DNA from: Pseudoxanthomonas suwonensis
GTDB lineage: Bacteria > Pseudomonadota > Gammaproteobacteria > Xanthomonadales > Xanthomonadaceae
Reading direction: 5' to 3'
Length of the DNA stretch: 58,853 bases
NCBI RefSeq assembly: GCF_010093235.1
Contig: NZ_PDWP01000025.1
Span: forward strand, 1 to 58,853
Positions 43,415-52,104 of the stretch are shown here, piece by piece. The position numbers and the translations under genes were made by a program. The notes under the pieces are model-generated. The model saw nothing but the letters and a program-made list of their open reading frames with translations, searched no databases and had not been told where the DNA came from. How positions within the stretch are numbered: the stretch's first letter is position 1; every line of letters begins with the position of its first letter.

Positions 43415-45049
43415 ATGCAGCCGTCGCGTTTCGAAACCCACGTCGTCGACAACCAGCCGCCCGCTTTCGCCCCGCGCGACCTGTGGGGCGATGACCTGGC
43501 CCTGCGCGAGGCGGTGGCGCGCGGCGGTGCCGGCGCCTTCGCCGGCCGCCTGCAGGCCTACGGCACCCTGGCCGGGGACGAGCTGTACCGGCTGGGCTTC
43601 GACGCCAACCGCGACCGGCCTCGCCTGCGCACGCACGACGCCCAGGGACGGCGCATCGACCTGGTCGAGTTCCACCCGGCCTACCACCGGCTCATGGAAG
43701 CGGCCAAGGCGCACGGCGTGGCCGGCCTGTCCTGGCAAGAACCGGTCCGCGGCGCCCATGTGGCGCGGGCGGCGCTGGCCTATCTGCACCACCAGGCCGA
43801 GGCCGGCACCAGCTGTCCGCTGACCATGACCCACGCCGCGGTACCGGTGCTGCGCCAGGCCCCGGCGCTGGAGGCATGGGCGCGCGGCGCGGCGACGCCG
43901 GCCTACGACCCGCGCGACATCCCCATGGCGGAGAAGACCGGGCTTACCCTGGGCATGGGCATGACCGAGAAGCAGGGCGGCTCGGACGTACGCGGCAACA
44001 CCACCACCGCCACGCTGCTGCCCGGCGGCGAGGCCTGGCAGCTCGTCGGGCACAAGTGGTTCTTCTCCGCGCCGATGTCCGATGGCTTCCTGGTGCTGGC
44101 GCAGACACCCGACGGGCTGGGTTGCTTCCTGCTGCCGCGGCGCCTGCCGGACGGGTCGAAGAACGCCTTCCGGCTGATGCGGCTGAAGGACAAGCTGGGC
44201 GACTGGTCCAACGCTTCTTCCGAAGTGGAGTTCTGCGACGCCCTGGCCTGGCCGGTGGGCGAGCCGGGACGCGGCGTGGCCACCATCATCCCGATGGTGA
44301 TGCTCACCCGCCTGGACTGCATGCTCGCCGCCGCGGCGCAGGTGCGCTGGGCGATGGCCAATGCGCTGCACCATGCCCGCCACCGGAAAGCCTTCGGCCG
44401 CGTGCTGGCCGGCCATCCACTGATGGCCAACGTGCTGGCCGACCTGGCGATCGAATCGGAGGCGGCCACCGTGTTCGCGCTCGACGTGGCCGCCGCGGTC
44501 GAGGCCGGGCAGGGCGATCCGCAGGCCGCGGCCTACGCCCGCGTGGCCACCGCGGTCGGCAAGTACTGGCTGTGCCGGCGCGCGCCGACCCTGGTCAACG
44601 AAGCCCAGGAGTGCCTGGGCGGCGCCGGCTACGTGGAGGAATCGGTGCTGCCGCGGCTGTACCGGCAGGCGCCGCTGAACTCGATCTGGGAAGGCAGCGG
44701 CAACATCCAGTGCCTGGACGTGCTGCGCGCGCTGGCGCGCGAGCCGCGGGCGACGCAGGCGCTGCGCGTGGCGCTGGAACGGGCGGCGGGGCTGGAGCCG
44801 GTGCTGGCGCGCGAGGCCGGGGCCATCGCCGGTCTCCTCGCCGGATCGCAGGACGTGCTGGAGGTGCGTGCGCGCTACCTGGTCGAACGTATCGCCCTGG
44901 TGCTGCAGGGCGCGGCGCTGCATGCGGCCGGCAGTCCGGTCGCCGAGGCGTTCGTGCGCAGCCGCCTGGACGGGGCCCACGGCCTGGCCATGGGCACGCT
45001 GCCACCCGGCATCGATTTCGCCGCGGTGATGGAACGGGCGCTGCCGTAG
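43415..45049 (+). CDS. AidB-like acyl-CoA dehydrogenase family flavoprotein
   Basis: A 544-residue member of the acyl-CoA dehydrogenase superfamily. MTEKQGGSDVRGNTTTA, GHKWFFSAPMSDGFLVLAQT, KLGDWSNASSEVEF, and QECLGGAGYVEESVLPRLYRQ with SIWEGSGNIQCLDVLR are AidB/isovaleryl-CoA dehydrogenase-type FAD-binding blocks, and the extra N-terminal domain (ETHVVDNQPP) is typical of AidB. E. coli AidB belongs to the adaptive response to alkylating agents. ATG 43415 has GGAGGAGG upstream. No ada or alkB is near. It is convergent with the ABC exporter, 9 bp apart. Confidence 0.87.
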   Translation: MQPSRFETHVVDNQPPAFAPRDLWGDDLALREAVARGGAGAFAGRLQAYGTLAGDELYRLGFDANRDRPRLRTHDAQGRRIDLVEFHPAYHRLMEAAKAHGVAGLSWQEPVRGAHVARAALAYLHHQAEAGTSCPLTMTHAAVPVLRQAPALEAWARGAATPAYDPRDIPMAEKTGLTLGMGMTEKQGGSDVRGNTTTATLLPGGEAWQLVGHKWFFSAPMSDGFLVLAQTPDGLGCFLLPRRLPDGSKNAFRLMRLKDKLGDWSNASSEVEFCDALAWPVGEPGRGVATIIPMVMLTRLDCMLAAAAQVRWAMANALHHARHRKAFGRVLAGHPLMANVLADLAIESEAATVFALDVAAAVEAGQGDPQAAAYARVATAVGKYWLCRRAPTLVNEAQECLGGAGYVEESVLPRLYRQAPLNSIWEGSGNIQCLDVLRALAREPRATQALRVALERAAGLEPVLAREAGAIAGLLAGSQDVLEVRARYLVERIALVLQGAALHAAGSPVAEAFVRSRLDGAHGLAMGTLPPGIDFAAVMERALP

Positions 45050-45058
45050 CGCCCGCGG

Positions 45059-46825
45059 TCAGTCGAGGAACTGCAGTTTCGCCAGTTCGGCGTAGAGCCC
45101 GCCCTGGGCCAGCAGCTGCTCGTGGGTGCCTTCGGCCACGATCCGGCCACGGTCCATGACCACGATCCGGTCGGCCTGCAGCACGGTGGCCAGGCGGTGG
45201 GCGACCACCAGGGTGGTGCGGCCGCGCATCAGGTTCTGCAGCGCGTGTTGCACCGCACGCTCGCTCTGCGCGTCCAAGGCACTGGTGGCCTCGTCCAGCA
45301 GCAGCACCGGCGCGTCCTTGAGCAGGGCGCGGGCGATCGCGATGCGTTGCTGCTGGCCTCCGGACAGGCGCGCGCCGCGCTCGCCCAGCTCGCTGGCATA
45401 GCCCTGGGGCAGGGTGCTGATGAAGGCGTCGGCCTCGGCCGCCACCGCCGCCGCGCGCACGTCCTCGTCGCTGGCCTCGAGCCGGCCATAGCGGATGTTG
45501 TCCATCGCGCTGGCGGCGAACAGCACTGGCTGCTGCGGCACCAGAGCCACCTGCGCGCGCAGTTCGGCCGGATCGAGTTCGCGCAGGTCGATGCCATCCA
45601 GGCGCACGTTGCCGGACTGCGGGTCGTGGAAGCGCAGCAACAGCGACAGCACCGTGCTCTTGCCCGCGCCGGAAGGACCGACCAGGGCCACGGTCTCGCC
45701 CGGGCGCACTTCCAGGTCGAAGCCGTCCAGCGCGGGGGTGTCCTCGCGCCCGGGGTAGTGGAAGTGCACGTCCTCGAAGCGGATCGCGCCGCGCACCGGC
45801 CGCGGCAGCGGCCGCGGCCGCGCGGGCGCGGCGATCGCCGGCTGCTCGTGCAGCAGCTCGGAAATGCGGCCCATGCCGCCGGCCGCGCGCTGCAGTTCGT
45901 TCCAGACCTCGGCCAGGGCGCCGACCGAGCCACCACCGATCAGCGCGTACAGCACGAACTGGCCCAGGGTGCCGGCGCTCATGGTGCCGGCGACCACGTC
46001 GTGCGCACCCGACCACAGCACCAGCACGATCGCGCCGAACACCAGCACGATGGCGACCGCGGTCACCAGTGACTGCGCGGCGATGCGCCGCCGCGCGGTC
46101 GCCACCGCCACCCGCAGGGCATCGCCGAAGCGGGCGCGCTCGTACGGCTCGCGTGCGTAGGCCTGGACCGTGCGCACCGCGCCCAGGCTTTCGGCGGCCA
46201 GGGCGTTGGCGTCGGCCACGCGGTCCTGGCTGGCGCGCGAAGCCTTCTCCAGGCGTCGCGCGCCGAGCACGATCGGCAGCACCGACAGCGGGATGCCCAC
46301 CAGCGAATACGCCGCCAGCCGCGGGCTGGTGACGAACAGCATGACCAGGCTGCCGACCACGGTGACGCTGCTGCGCAGGGCCACCGACATGGTGGTGCCG
46401 ATCACGCTGCGCAGCAGCTCGGCGTCGGCCGACAGGCGGGAGACCAGCTCGCCGCTGCGGCTGCGGTCGTGGAAGGCCGGGTCCAGCCCGACCAGGTGCG
46501 CGTACAGGCGTTCGCGCAGGTCGGCCACGACCTTCTCGCCGAGCAGGGACACGAAGAAGAAGCGCGCGGCGGTCGCCAGCGCCAGTACCACGGCCACCGC
46601 GAAGAGCACGGCGAAGGCCTGGTTGATCATGGCGCCGCCGCCGAAGCCGCGGTCGATCATGTAGCGCACCGCCACCGGCAGGCTCAGGGTGGCGCTGGAG
46701 GACAGCGCCAGCGCGCCGAGCCAGGCGATGAACAGGCCACGGTGGCGGCCGACGAACGGCCACAGCGTGCGCAGGCTTCCGATCCGCTGCAGGCGGCTGC
46801 CGGTGTCTGGTTTGTCGTTGCTCAC
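45059..46825 (-). CDS. ABC exporter, fused permease-ATPase
   Basis: A 588-residue half-size ABC exporter. Six transmembrane helices fill residues about 30-320 (WPFVGRHRGLFIAWLGALAL starts the first); the ATPase has Walker A GPSGAGKSTV, Q-loop VPQQPVLF, signature LSGGQQQRIAIARA, Walker B VLLLDEATSALD and VAHRLAT. It resembles MsbA/LmrA-type multidrug or lipid exporters; the substrate cannot be predicted, and a bona fide MsbA is encoded at 15577. The GTG at 46825-46823 overlaps the stop of the YigZ gene (GTGA), so the two are coupled. Confidence 0.9.
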   Translation of the reverse strand: MSNDKPDTGSRLQRIGSLRTLWPFVGRHRGLFIAWLGALALSSSATLSLPVAVRYMIDRGFGGGAMINQAFAVLFAVAVVLALATAARFFFVSLLGEKVVADLRERLYAHLVGLDPAFHDRSRSGELVSRLSADAELLRSVIGTTMSVALRSSVTVVGSLVMLFVTSPRLAAYSLVGIPLSVLPIVLGARRLEKASRASQDRVADANALAAESLGAVRTVQAYAREPYERARFGDALRVAVATARRRIAAQSLVTAVAIVLVFGAIVLVLWSGAHDVVAGTMSAGTLGQFVLYALIGGGSVGALAEVWNELQRAAGGMGRISELLHEQPAIAAPARPRPLPRPVRGAIRFEDVHFHYPGREDTPALDGFDLEVRPGETVALVGPSGAGKSTVLSLLLRFHDPQSGNVRLDGIDLRELDPAELRAQVALVPQQPVLFAASAMDNIRYGRLEASDEDVRAAAVAAEADAFISTLPQGYASELGERGARLSGGQQQRIAIARALLKDAPVLLLDEATSALDAQSERAVQHALQNLMRGRTTLVVAHRLATVLQADRIVVMDRGRIVAEGTHEQLLAQGGLYAELAKLQFLD

Positions 46826-47418
46826 GGGGGGCTTCCGGGAATGGCGACCCGCACGCGGTCGCGGGTGGCGTCGCGCAGGCGCGTGCGCAGGGGTTCGGCC
46901 TGGGACGCCGGCAGGCGCAGTCCCAGGCGCGCGCCGTCGGCCACGAAGGCCTCGGAGGTCTTCTCGGCCGAGTGCGCGGCCAGGGCCGCGTGCACCGCGC
47001 CCAGTGCCTCGAACGGGCACTCCAGTTCCAGCTCGACCATCTGCACCAGCGGCTCGCGCGCGGCCAGGCGCAGGCATTCGGCGGCCGCGCCGCCGTAGGC
47101 ACGGACCAGGCCGCCGGCCCCGAGCTTGATCCCGCCGAACCAGCGCGTCACCACCACCACCACGCGGTCGTAGCCCTGGCCGTCGATCGCCGCCAGGATC
47201 GGGCGGCCGGCGGTCCCGGCCGGTTCGCCGTCGTCGCTGGAACGGTAGTCCTGGCCGATGCGGTAGGCCCAGCAGTTGTGGGTGGCATCGGCATGGGACA
47301 CGGAGGCCACGAACTCCAGCGCCTGCTCCGGGGCGGTCACGGGGGCGGCGTTGGCGAGGAACCGGCTGTGCTTGACCTCGAGGAGGTGGCTGGCAGGCGC
47401 GGCGAGGGTATCGGTCAT
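46822..47418 (-). CDS. YigZ/IMPACT family protein
   Basis: About 198 residues, UPF0029/IMPACT family. HSRFLANAAPV, SDDGEPAGTAGRPILAAI, and VVTRWFGGIKLGAGGLVRAYGG are the family signatures of the N-terminal domain; the C-terminal ferredoxin-like domain follows. IMPACT proteins in eukaryotes modulate Gcn2; the bacterial role is unclear. ATG 47418 is preferred to the one at 47427, which lies three codons upstream without a ribosome site. The 3' end overlaps the ABC exporter gene. Confidence 0.88.
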   Translation of the reverse strand: MTDTLAAPASHLLEVKHSRFLANAAPVTAPEQALEFVASVSHADATHNCWAYRIGQDYRSSDDGEPAGTAGRPILAAIDGQGYDRVVVVVTRWFGGIKLGAGGLVRAYGGAAAECLRLAAREPLVQMVELELECPFEALGAVHAALAAHSAEKTSEAFVADGARLGLRLPASQAEPLRTRLRDATRDRVRVAIPGSPP

Positions 47419-47460
47419 CGCCGCCATTCTAACCGGCGCGTGTCCACGCGCCGGACGCGT

Positions 47461-48462
47461 TCAGGGCCCGTGGTCGAGCAGCGGCCGCAGGTCCCCGGGC
47501 ACTTCCAGCCCGGGATGCTCGCGTACGAACCATTCGAGGCTTGCCCGCGCACCTTCGATGTCGCCGTCGGCCTGCAGGTCGCGGATCAACTCCAGCCATT
47601 CCTGTGGATCGGCGACGGCCACGGCCACCGGGGGCTGCGGCCCGGCCTGGACCGCGGGCGCGGCCACGGGTGCCGGTGGGGCTGGCGGTGCGGCTGGCGG
47701 CGCATGGTCCGCCTTCGGCAGCGCCGCGGCGGCCGCGGGGCGCATCGTCCGCGCCTGGCGACGGGCACGTTCGGCTGCGACCCGTGCAGCATCCTGCGCC
47801 TGCCGTGCGCGGGCAATGTCCCCGGCCGCGCGGGTGGTCTCCGCGTACGCGGAAGCCCCGGCATCCGGCGCCGGGGCGGGCATCGGCGCGGCCGTCACCG
47901 TGTCCGGCGCTGGTGCGGCAGGCAAGGGCGCGCGTGCCATCGCCGCGGAAGCTTCTTCCCGCAGCGGCGGTTGCGGGCCACCTGAGTCCACGGCGGAAGT
48001 CGCCAGGCTCGATACCGCGGCCGGAGGAACAGTGGCGCCCGTGTCCGCACGCGACGGCACGTCCTCCGTTGCCCGTGCATCTGCCGGCTGCACCTCCCGC
48101 GGTTCGGCCAGGATGGCGGCTGCCGGCGCTTCCGGCGAGGTTCCGGCCGGGCCGGTCGCAGGCCGGTCCGCCTGCCGCGCCTGTCCGGGTGCCGGGGGTT
48201 CGCGCAGCTGCCATGCCACGCCGAAAGCCAGTACCAGCGACGCCGCCAGGCTCAGCGGCGCGATCCAGCGACGCGGCCGGGCGCGGCGCCGGTGCAGCGG
48301 CGACGGAGCGGCCGCCGGCCCCGTGGCGCCGGCAGGGGCCTGCCCGCGTGCGGCGGCAAGGATGCGCGCGTCCAGCCCGGGCGACGGACCCGGGCCGGCA
48401 GCCGCCTCCAGCTGGCGCCGCAGCTCCAGTTCTTCCGGGGACAGCGGATCGTGCCTGCTCAT
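47461..48462 (-). CDS. Pro/Ala-rich single-pass membrane protein, probable partner of the ECF sigma factor
   Basis: 333 residues. Residues 1-65 are cytoplasmic (LSPEELELRRQLEAAAG, DARILAAARG), one transmembrane helix spans about 66-85 (WIAPLSLAASLVLAFGVAW), then about 200 residues of Ala/Pro-rich low complexity end in a short helical domain (DPQEWLELIRDLQADGDIEG and SLEWFVREHPG). It overlaps the sigma gene by 4 bp and has the topology of an anti-sigma factor, but no zinc-binding HxxxCxxC motif is present. No defined family is recognised; the anti-sigma role is inferred from position and topology. Confidence 0.7.
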   Translation of the reverse strand: MSRHDPLSPEELELRRQLEAAAGPGPSPGLDARILAAARGQAPAGATGPAAAPSPLHRRRARPRRWIAPLSLAASLVLAFGVAWQLREPPAPGQARQADRPATGPAGTSPEAPAAAILAEPREVQPADARATEDVPSRADTGATVPPAAVSSLATSAVDSGGPQPPLREEASAAMARAPLPAAPAPDTVTAAPMPAPAPDAGASAYAETTRAAGDIARARQAQDAARVAAERARRQARTMRPAAAAALPKADHAPPAAPPAPPAPVAAPAVQAGPQPPVAVAVADPQEWLELIRDLQADGDIEGARASLEWFVREHPGLEVPGDLRPLLDHGP

Positions 48463-49016
48463 GCCTGGAGTCTCCCGCGCAGGCGGTCCATTGCGTAGCG
48501 CAGCCGTGACTTCACTGTCTCCCGGCCGACCCCGGTGATGTTGCCGATCTCCTCCAGCGACAGCTCGCCGTGCAGGCGCAGGAGCACGGCCTGGCGCTGT
48601 TCCGGCGGCAGTTCGTCCAGCGCCTGGTGCAGGCGCATCGCCTGCTGCGTGCGGCTGGCATGCTGTTCCGGGTCGTCGCCGGCAGCCAGCGCGGCCGTGC
48701 GCTGCTCGGCGTCGGCCGGCGCCGGCGGACGGTGCTTCTGCGCGCGCCAGTGGTCGGTGAGCCGGTTGTGGGCGATGCGGTAGAGCCAGGCGCCGAACGG
48801 CGCGTCCGGCCTCCAGCCGTCGCGGGCGGCGATGACCCGTTGCCAGACGTCCTGGAACAGTTCCTCCGCCAGGGGGCGGTCGTGCACGTGGCCGACCAGG
48901 AAGCGGAACAACGGCAGTCGATGGCGGGCGTACAGCGCCTCGAACGCGGACGCGTCGCCGGCGGCCCAGGCCTGCATCAGGGTTTCGTCGCCGGGTGCGT
49001 CCACCGCCTGGTCCAT
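48459..49016 (-). CDS. ECF-type RNA polymerase sigma factor
   Basis: A 185-residue sigma-70 family protein of ECF type. Region 2 contains AFEALYARHRLPLFRFLVGH, AEELFQDVWQRVI, and FGAWLYRIAHNRLTDHWR; region 4 has LPPEQRQAVLLRLHGELSLEEIG and the HTH ITGVGRETVKSRLRYAM. ATG 49016-49014 gives the normal length; a longer in-frame start would add 36 residues of low-complexity sequence. It overlaps the membrane partner by 4 bp. A 183-bp divergent region separates it from the GGDEF-EAL gene; no clear self-promoter motif could be named. Confidence 0.92.
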   Translation of the reverse strand: MDQAVDAPGDETLMQAWAAGDASAFEALYARHRLPLFRFLVGHVHDRPLAEELFQDVWQRVIAARDGWRPDAPFGAWLYRIAHNRLTDHWRAQKHRPPAPADAEQRTAALAAGDDPEQHASRTQQAMRLHQALDELPPEQRQAVLLRLHGELSLEEIGNITGVGRETVKSRLRYAMDRLRGRLQA

Positions 49017-49199
49017 GGGCAGCACCCTACCGTGGCCTCCGCGCGAAGCAAGCGGCGGTGCGGCAGGCGGGCAGGGCAGGGCAGGACCAGGGTGGCGGTG
49101 GATGGCATGGAAACTGGAACGCACGGGAGCGCCGGATGGGGTCGAGCGCCGCGGACCCAGGCGCTATGCTGGCGCCTGCAGCAAGGCCATGCGGGACAG

Positions 49200-52088
49200 A
49201 TGATCCAACCCAGTCGCCTCGAGGGCGCGGCGCCAGCCGCCGGCATGGTCGTGCCAGCAGAGGCGACCCGCCTGCACGCGGCACTGCGCGGCCTGCTCCC
49301 CGAGGCCGGGTGGGTGGCGGTGGGCTGGCGCCAGGACGGGGTCCCCGGCTGTGCCGAGGCCGGCGATGGCGGGCCTGCGGCCCTCGGGCTGCTGCAGCGC
49401 GTGCTGGCTGGCGAGTCCGTGGTGGCTCCGGGCGTGGAGGTCGAGGCCTGGAGCGACGGTGACGCCCGCCTGGCGGTGCTTGCGGGCGGTGCAGGTACGA
49501 TCGACGCCGACCGCCTGCTCGCCTGGCGCGGCGCGGCGCAGGCCCTGCTGGAGGCCGGGTTGCACGCGGCGCGCCTGCAGGCACGAGTGCAGAAGCTGGA
49601 GCGGTCGCGCAGCCTGCAGAAGGCGCTGTACGAGATCGCGGACCTGGCCGGCGGCGAGGTCGAGATGCAGGAGATGTTGGCGCGGCTGCACGGCATCATC
49701 GGCACGCTGATGTACGCGCCCAGCTGCTACATCGTCGAATACGACGAGCCGCGCGGGACCCTGCGCTTCCTGTACTTCGCCGACGACCGCGACCCGTACC
49801 TGGCCGAGGGCGGCCGCGAGTGGTCGGTGGAGGAGATGGCCGACACGCTGACTTTCGCCCTGCTCAGGCACGGCCAGGCCCTGCGCGGCCCGTCGCGCCG
49901 GATCCGCCGCGCGCTGGGCCTGCCCGAGGACGTCCAGGCCCACGGCTCGGAAAGCCTGGACTGGCTGGGCGTGCCGATGCGGCGCGGCGAGCGCGTGTGC
50001 GGCGCGATCGTGGTGCAGAGCTACGACCGCGCCGGGTGCTACACGGAGGAGGACCGGGCCCTGCTGGGCTTTGTCGCCCAGCACGTGCAGACCACGCTGG
50101 ACCGCCGCCAGGCGCAGGCCGAACTCGAACGCCGGGTCCTGGAGCGGACCCTGGAGCTGGAACGGGCCAACCGCGAGCTGCAGGAGGAGGTGCTCGAGCG
50201 CCAGCGCGCCGAGCGCCTGCAGCACGCGCTGTACCGCATCGCCGAGATGGCGGTCAGCAGCGAGAGCCTGGAGCAGTACTACGCCAAGGTCCATGCCGCG
50301 GTGGACGAACTGCTGTACGCGCGCAATTTCTACATCGCCCTGCTGTCCGAGGACCGGGCGAGGATCGAATTCGTGTACTCGGTCGACGAGGCCGGCAACC
50401 ATCGGCCCTCGCGGCAGCCGGGCAGGGGGCTGACCGAGTACGTGATGCGCACCGGCTCCACCCTGCTGGCGCACCGGGAGGACATCGACGCGCTGATCGC
50501 CGCCGGCGAGGTGCAGGACCCCGGGCAGGTGCGCGCCAGCAGCTGGCTGGGCGTGCCGCTGCATCTGGACGGTGCGGTCGTCGGGCTGATCGCGGTGCAG
50601 AGCTACGACCCGCAGATCCGCTTCAGCCGGGACGACGAGCGGCTGCTCTCCTTCGTCGCCCACAACATCGGCACCGGCCTGGCCCGCCAGGCGGCGCAGG
50701 AGCGCCTGCGCGTGGCCCACGCCGAACTGGAGCTGCGCGTCGGCGAGCGCACCGGGGAGCTGGAGCGCGCCAACGAGCAGCTGCTGGCGCAGATCGGCGA
50801 GCGCCTGCGCGCCGAACAGAGGCTGACCCACCAGGCCCTGCATGACGCCCTGACCGGACTGCCCAATCGCAGCTGCCTGCTCGAATCCCTGGCCGCATCG
50901 CTGGATCGCGCCGGCGGTGGCGGGGGACATCCGTTCGCGGTGCTGTTCCTGGACCTGGACCGCTTCAAGGTGGTCAACGACAGCATCGGCCACGCGGCCG
51001 GCGACGAGCTGCTGGTCGAGGTCTCGCGGCGGCTGGTGTCGGCGGTGCGCCCGGGCGACGTGGTCGCCCGCCTGGGCGGCGACGAATTCGCGGTGCTCGT
51101 GGCCTGCTCCGGCCACGAGGAAGCGCGCGAAATGGCCCGGATGCTGCTGGCCTTGGTCGGGCAGCCGCTGTGGGTCGCCGGACGCGAACTGTTCCCCTCG
51201 GCCAGCATGGGCATCGCCCTGTGGCATCCGCGCTACCGCCGCGGCGAGGAACTGCTGCGCGACGCCGACGCGGCCATGTACAGGGCCAAGAACGAAGGCC
51301 GGGACCGCTTCGCGATATTCGACGAGGCCATGCGCGAACAGGCCATGCGCAGCCTGGACCTGGAAGCGGACATGCGCAGGGCGATCCAGCGCCGCGAGTT
51401 CATGCCGTACTACCAGCCGATCGTGCGCCTGCACGATGGAGCGGTGATCGGCCACGAGGCCCTGCTGCGCTGGCGCCACGAACGCCGCGGCCTGCTCTCG
51501 CCGGCCGCCTTCATCGCCCTGGGCGAGGAGAGCGGCCTGATCGAGCATGTGGACTGGCTGCTGTACGAACAGGTCATCGGGGAACTGGCGCGCGGCGGCA
51601 CCGGCTACATCTCGGTGAACGTGTCACCGCGCCACTTCCGCTCGCCGGATTTCGCCAGCCGCCTGCTGGGCCTGCTGGACGGCGCCGGCGCCGACCCGGC
51701 GCGGCTGCGCCTGGAGATCACCGAGGTGGCGCTGATGGACGACGCGCCGCGTACCCGGCGCATGCTCGATGCCCTGCGCGCCCGCGGCGTGCGCGCCCTG
51801 CTGGACGACTTCGGCACCGGTTTCTCGGCGCTGTCCTACCTGCACCGGTTCCCGATCCTGGGGCTGAAGATCGACCGCAGCTTCGTCGCCGGTCTGGATG
51901 CCGAGGGCGGGCGCGAGGAGAGCCTGGCCCTGGTACGCGCCATCCTGGCGCTGTCGCGCAGCCTGGGCATGGAGACCGTGGGCGAGGGCATCGAGACCAT
52001 GGCCCAGCGCGACACCCTGCAGGAACTGGGATGCACCGCCGGGCAGGGCTACCTGCTGGGGCGGCCGGTATCCTGCCCGGTGCGCTGA
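49200..52088 (+). CDS. GAF-GAF-GGDEF-EAL c-di-GMP enzyme
   Basis: A 962-residue soluble signalling protein. An unassigned N-terminal 120 residues is followed by two GAF domains (about 140-300 and 345-500), each ending in a coiled coil (RRVLERTLELERANRELQEE; LRVGERTGELERANEQL), then GGDEF and EAL domains. The cyclase motif is intact (RLGGDEFAVL, about residue 626) with an RPGD inhibitory site five residues upstream; the EAL motif (GHEALLRWRH, about 753), NVSPRHF, LEITEVAL and DDFGTGFSALSYL are also intact. Both synthesis and breakdown of c-di-GMP are thus possible. ATG 49200 is proposed; its ribosome site is weak. Confidence 0.88.
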   Translation: MIQPSRLEGAAPAAGMVVPAEATRLHAALRGLLPEAGWVAVGWRQDGVPGCAEAGDGGPAALGLLQRVLAGESVVAPGVEVEAWSDGDARLAVLAGGAGTIDADRLLAWRGAAQALLEAGLHAARLQARVQKLERSRSLQKALYEIADLAGGEVEMQEMLARLHGIIGTLMYAPSCYIVEYDEPRGTLRFLYFADDRDPYLAEGGREWSVEEMADTLTFALLRHGQALRGPSRRIRRALGLPEDVQAHGSESLDWLGVPMRRGERVCGAIVVQSYDRAGCYTEEDRALLGFVAQHVQTTLDRRQAQAELERRVLERTLELERANRELQEEVLERQRAERLQHALYRIAEMAVSSESLEQYYAKVHAAVDELLYARNFYIALLSEDRARIEFVYSVDEAGNHRPSRQPGRGLTEYVMRTGSTLLAHREDIDALIAAGEVQDPGQVRASSWLGVPLHLDGAVVGLIAVQSYDPQIRFSRDDERLLSFVAHNIGTGLARQAAQERLRVAHAELELRVGERTGELERANEQLLAQIGERLRAEQRLTHQALHDALTGLPNRSCLLESLAASLDRAGGGGGHPFAVLFLDLDRFKVVNDSIGHAAGDELLVEVSRRLVSAVRPGDVVARLGGDEFAVLVACSGHEEAREMARMLLALVGQPLWVAGRELFPSASMGIALWHPRYRRGEELLRDADAAMYRAKNEGRDRFAIFDEAMREQAMRSLDLEADMRRAIQRREFMPYYQPIVRLHDGAVIGHEALLRWRHERRGLLSPAAFIALGEESGLIEHVDWLLYEQVIGELARGGTGYISVNVSPRHFRSPDFASRLLGLLDGAGADPARLRLEITEVALMDDAPRTRRMLDALRARGVRALLDDFGTGFSALSYLHRFPILGLKIDRSFVAGLDAEGGREESLALVRAILALSRSLGMETVGEGIETMAQRDTLQELGCTAGQGYLLGRPVSCPVR

Positions 52089-52104
52089 GCCGGCCGCGCC
52101 GCGC

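Noticed and set aside
45059-46825. A second msbA
   Set aside because: It has the same fold, but it lies beside yigZ rather than LPS genes and its transmembrane half differs; the gene at 15577 next to lpxK is the better MsbA.
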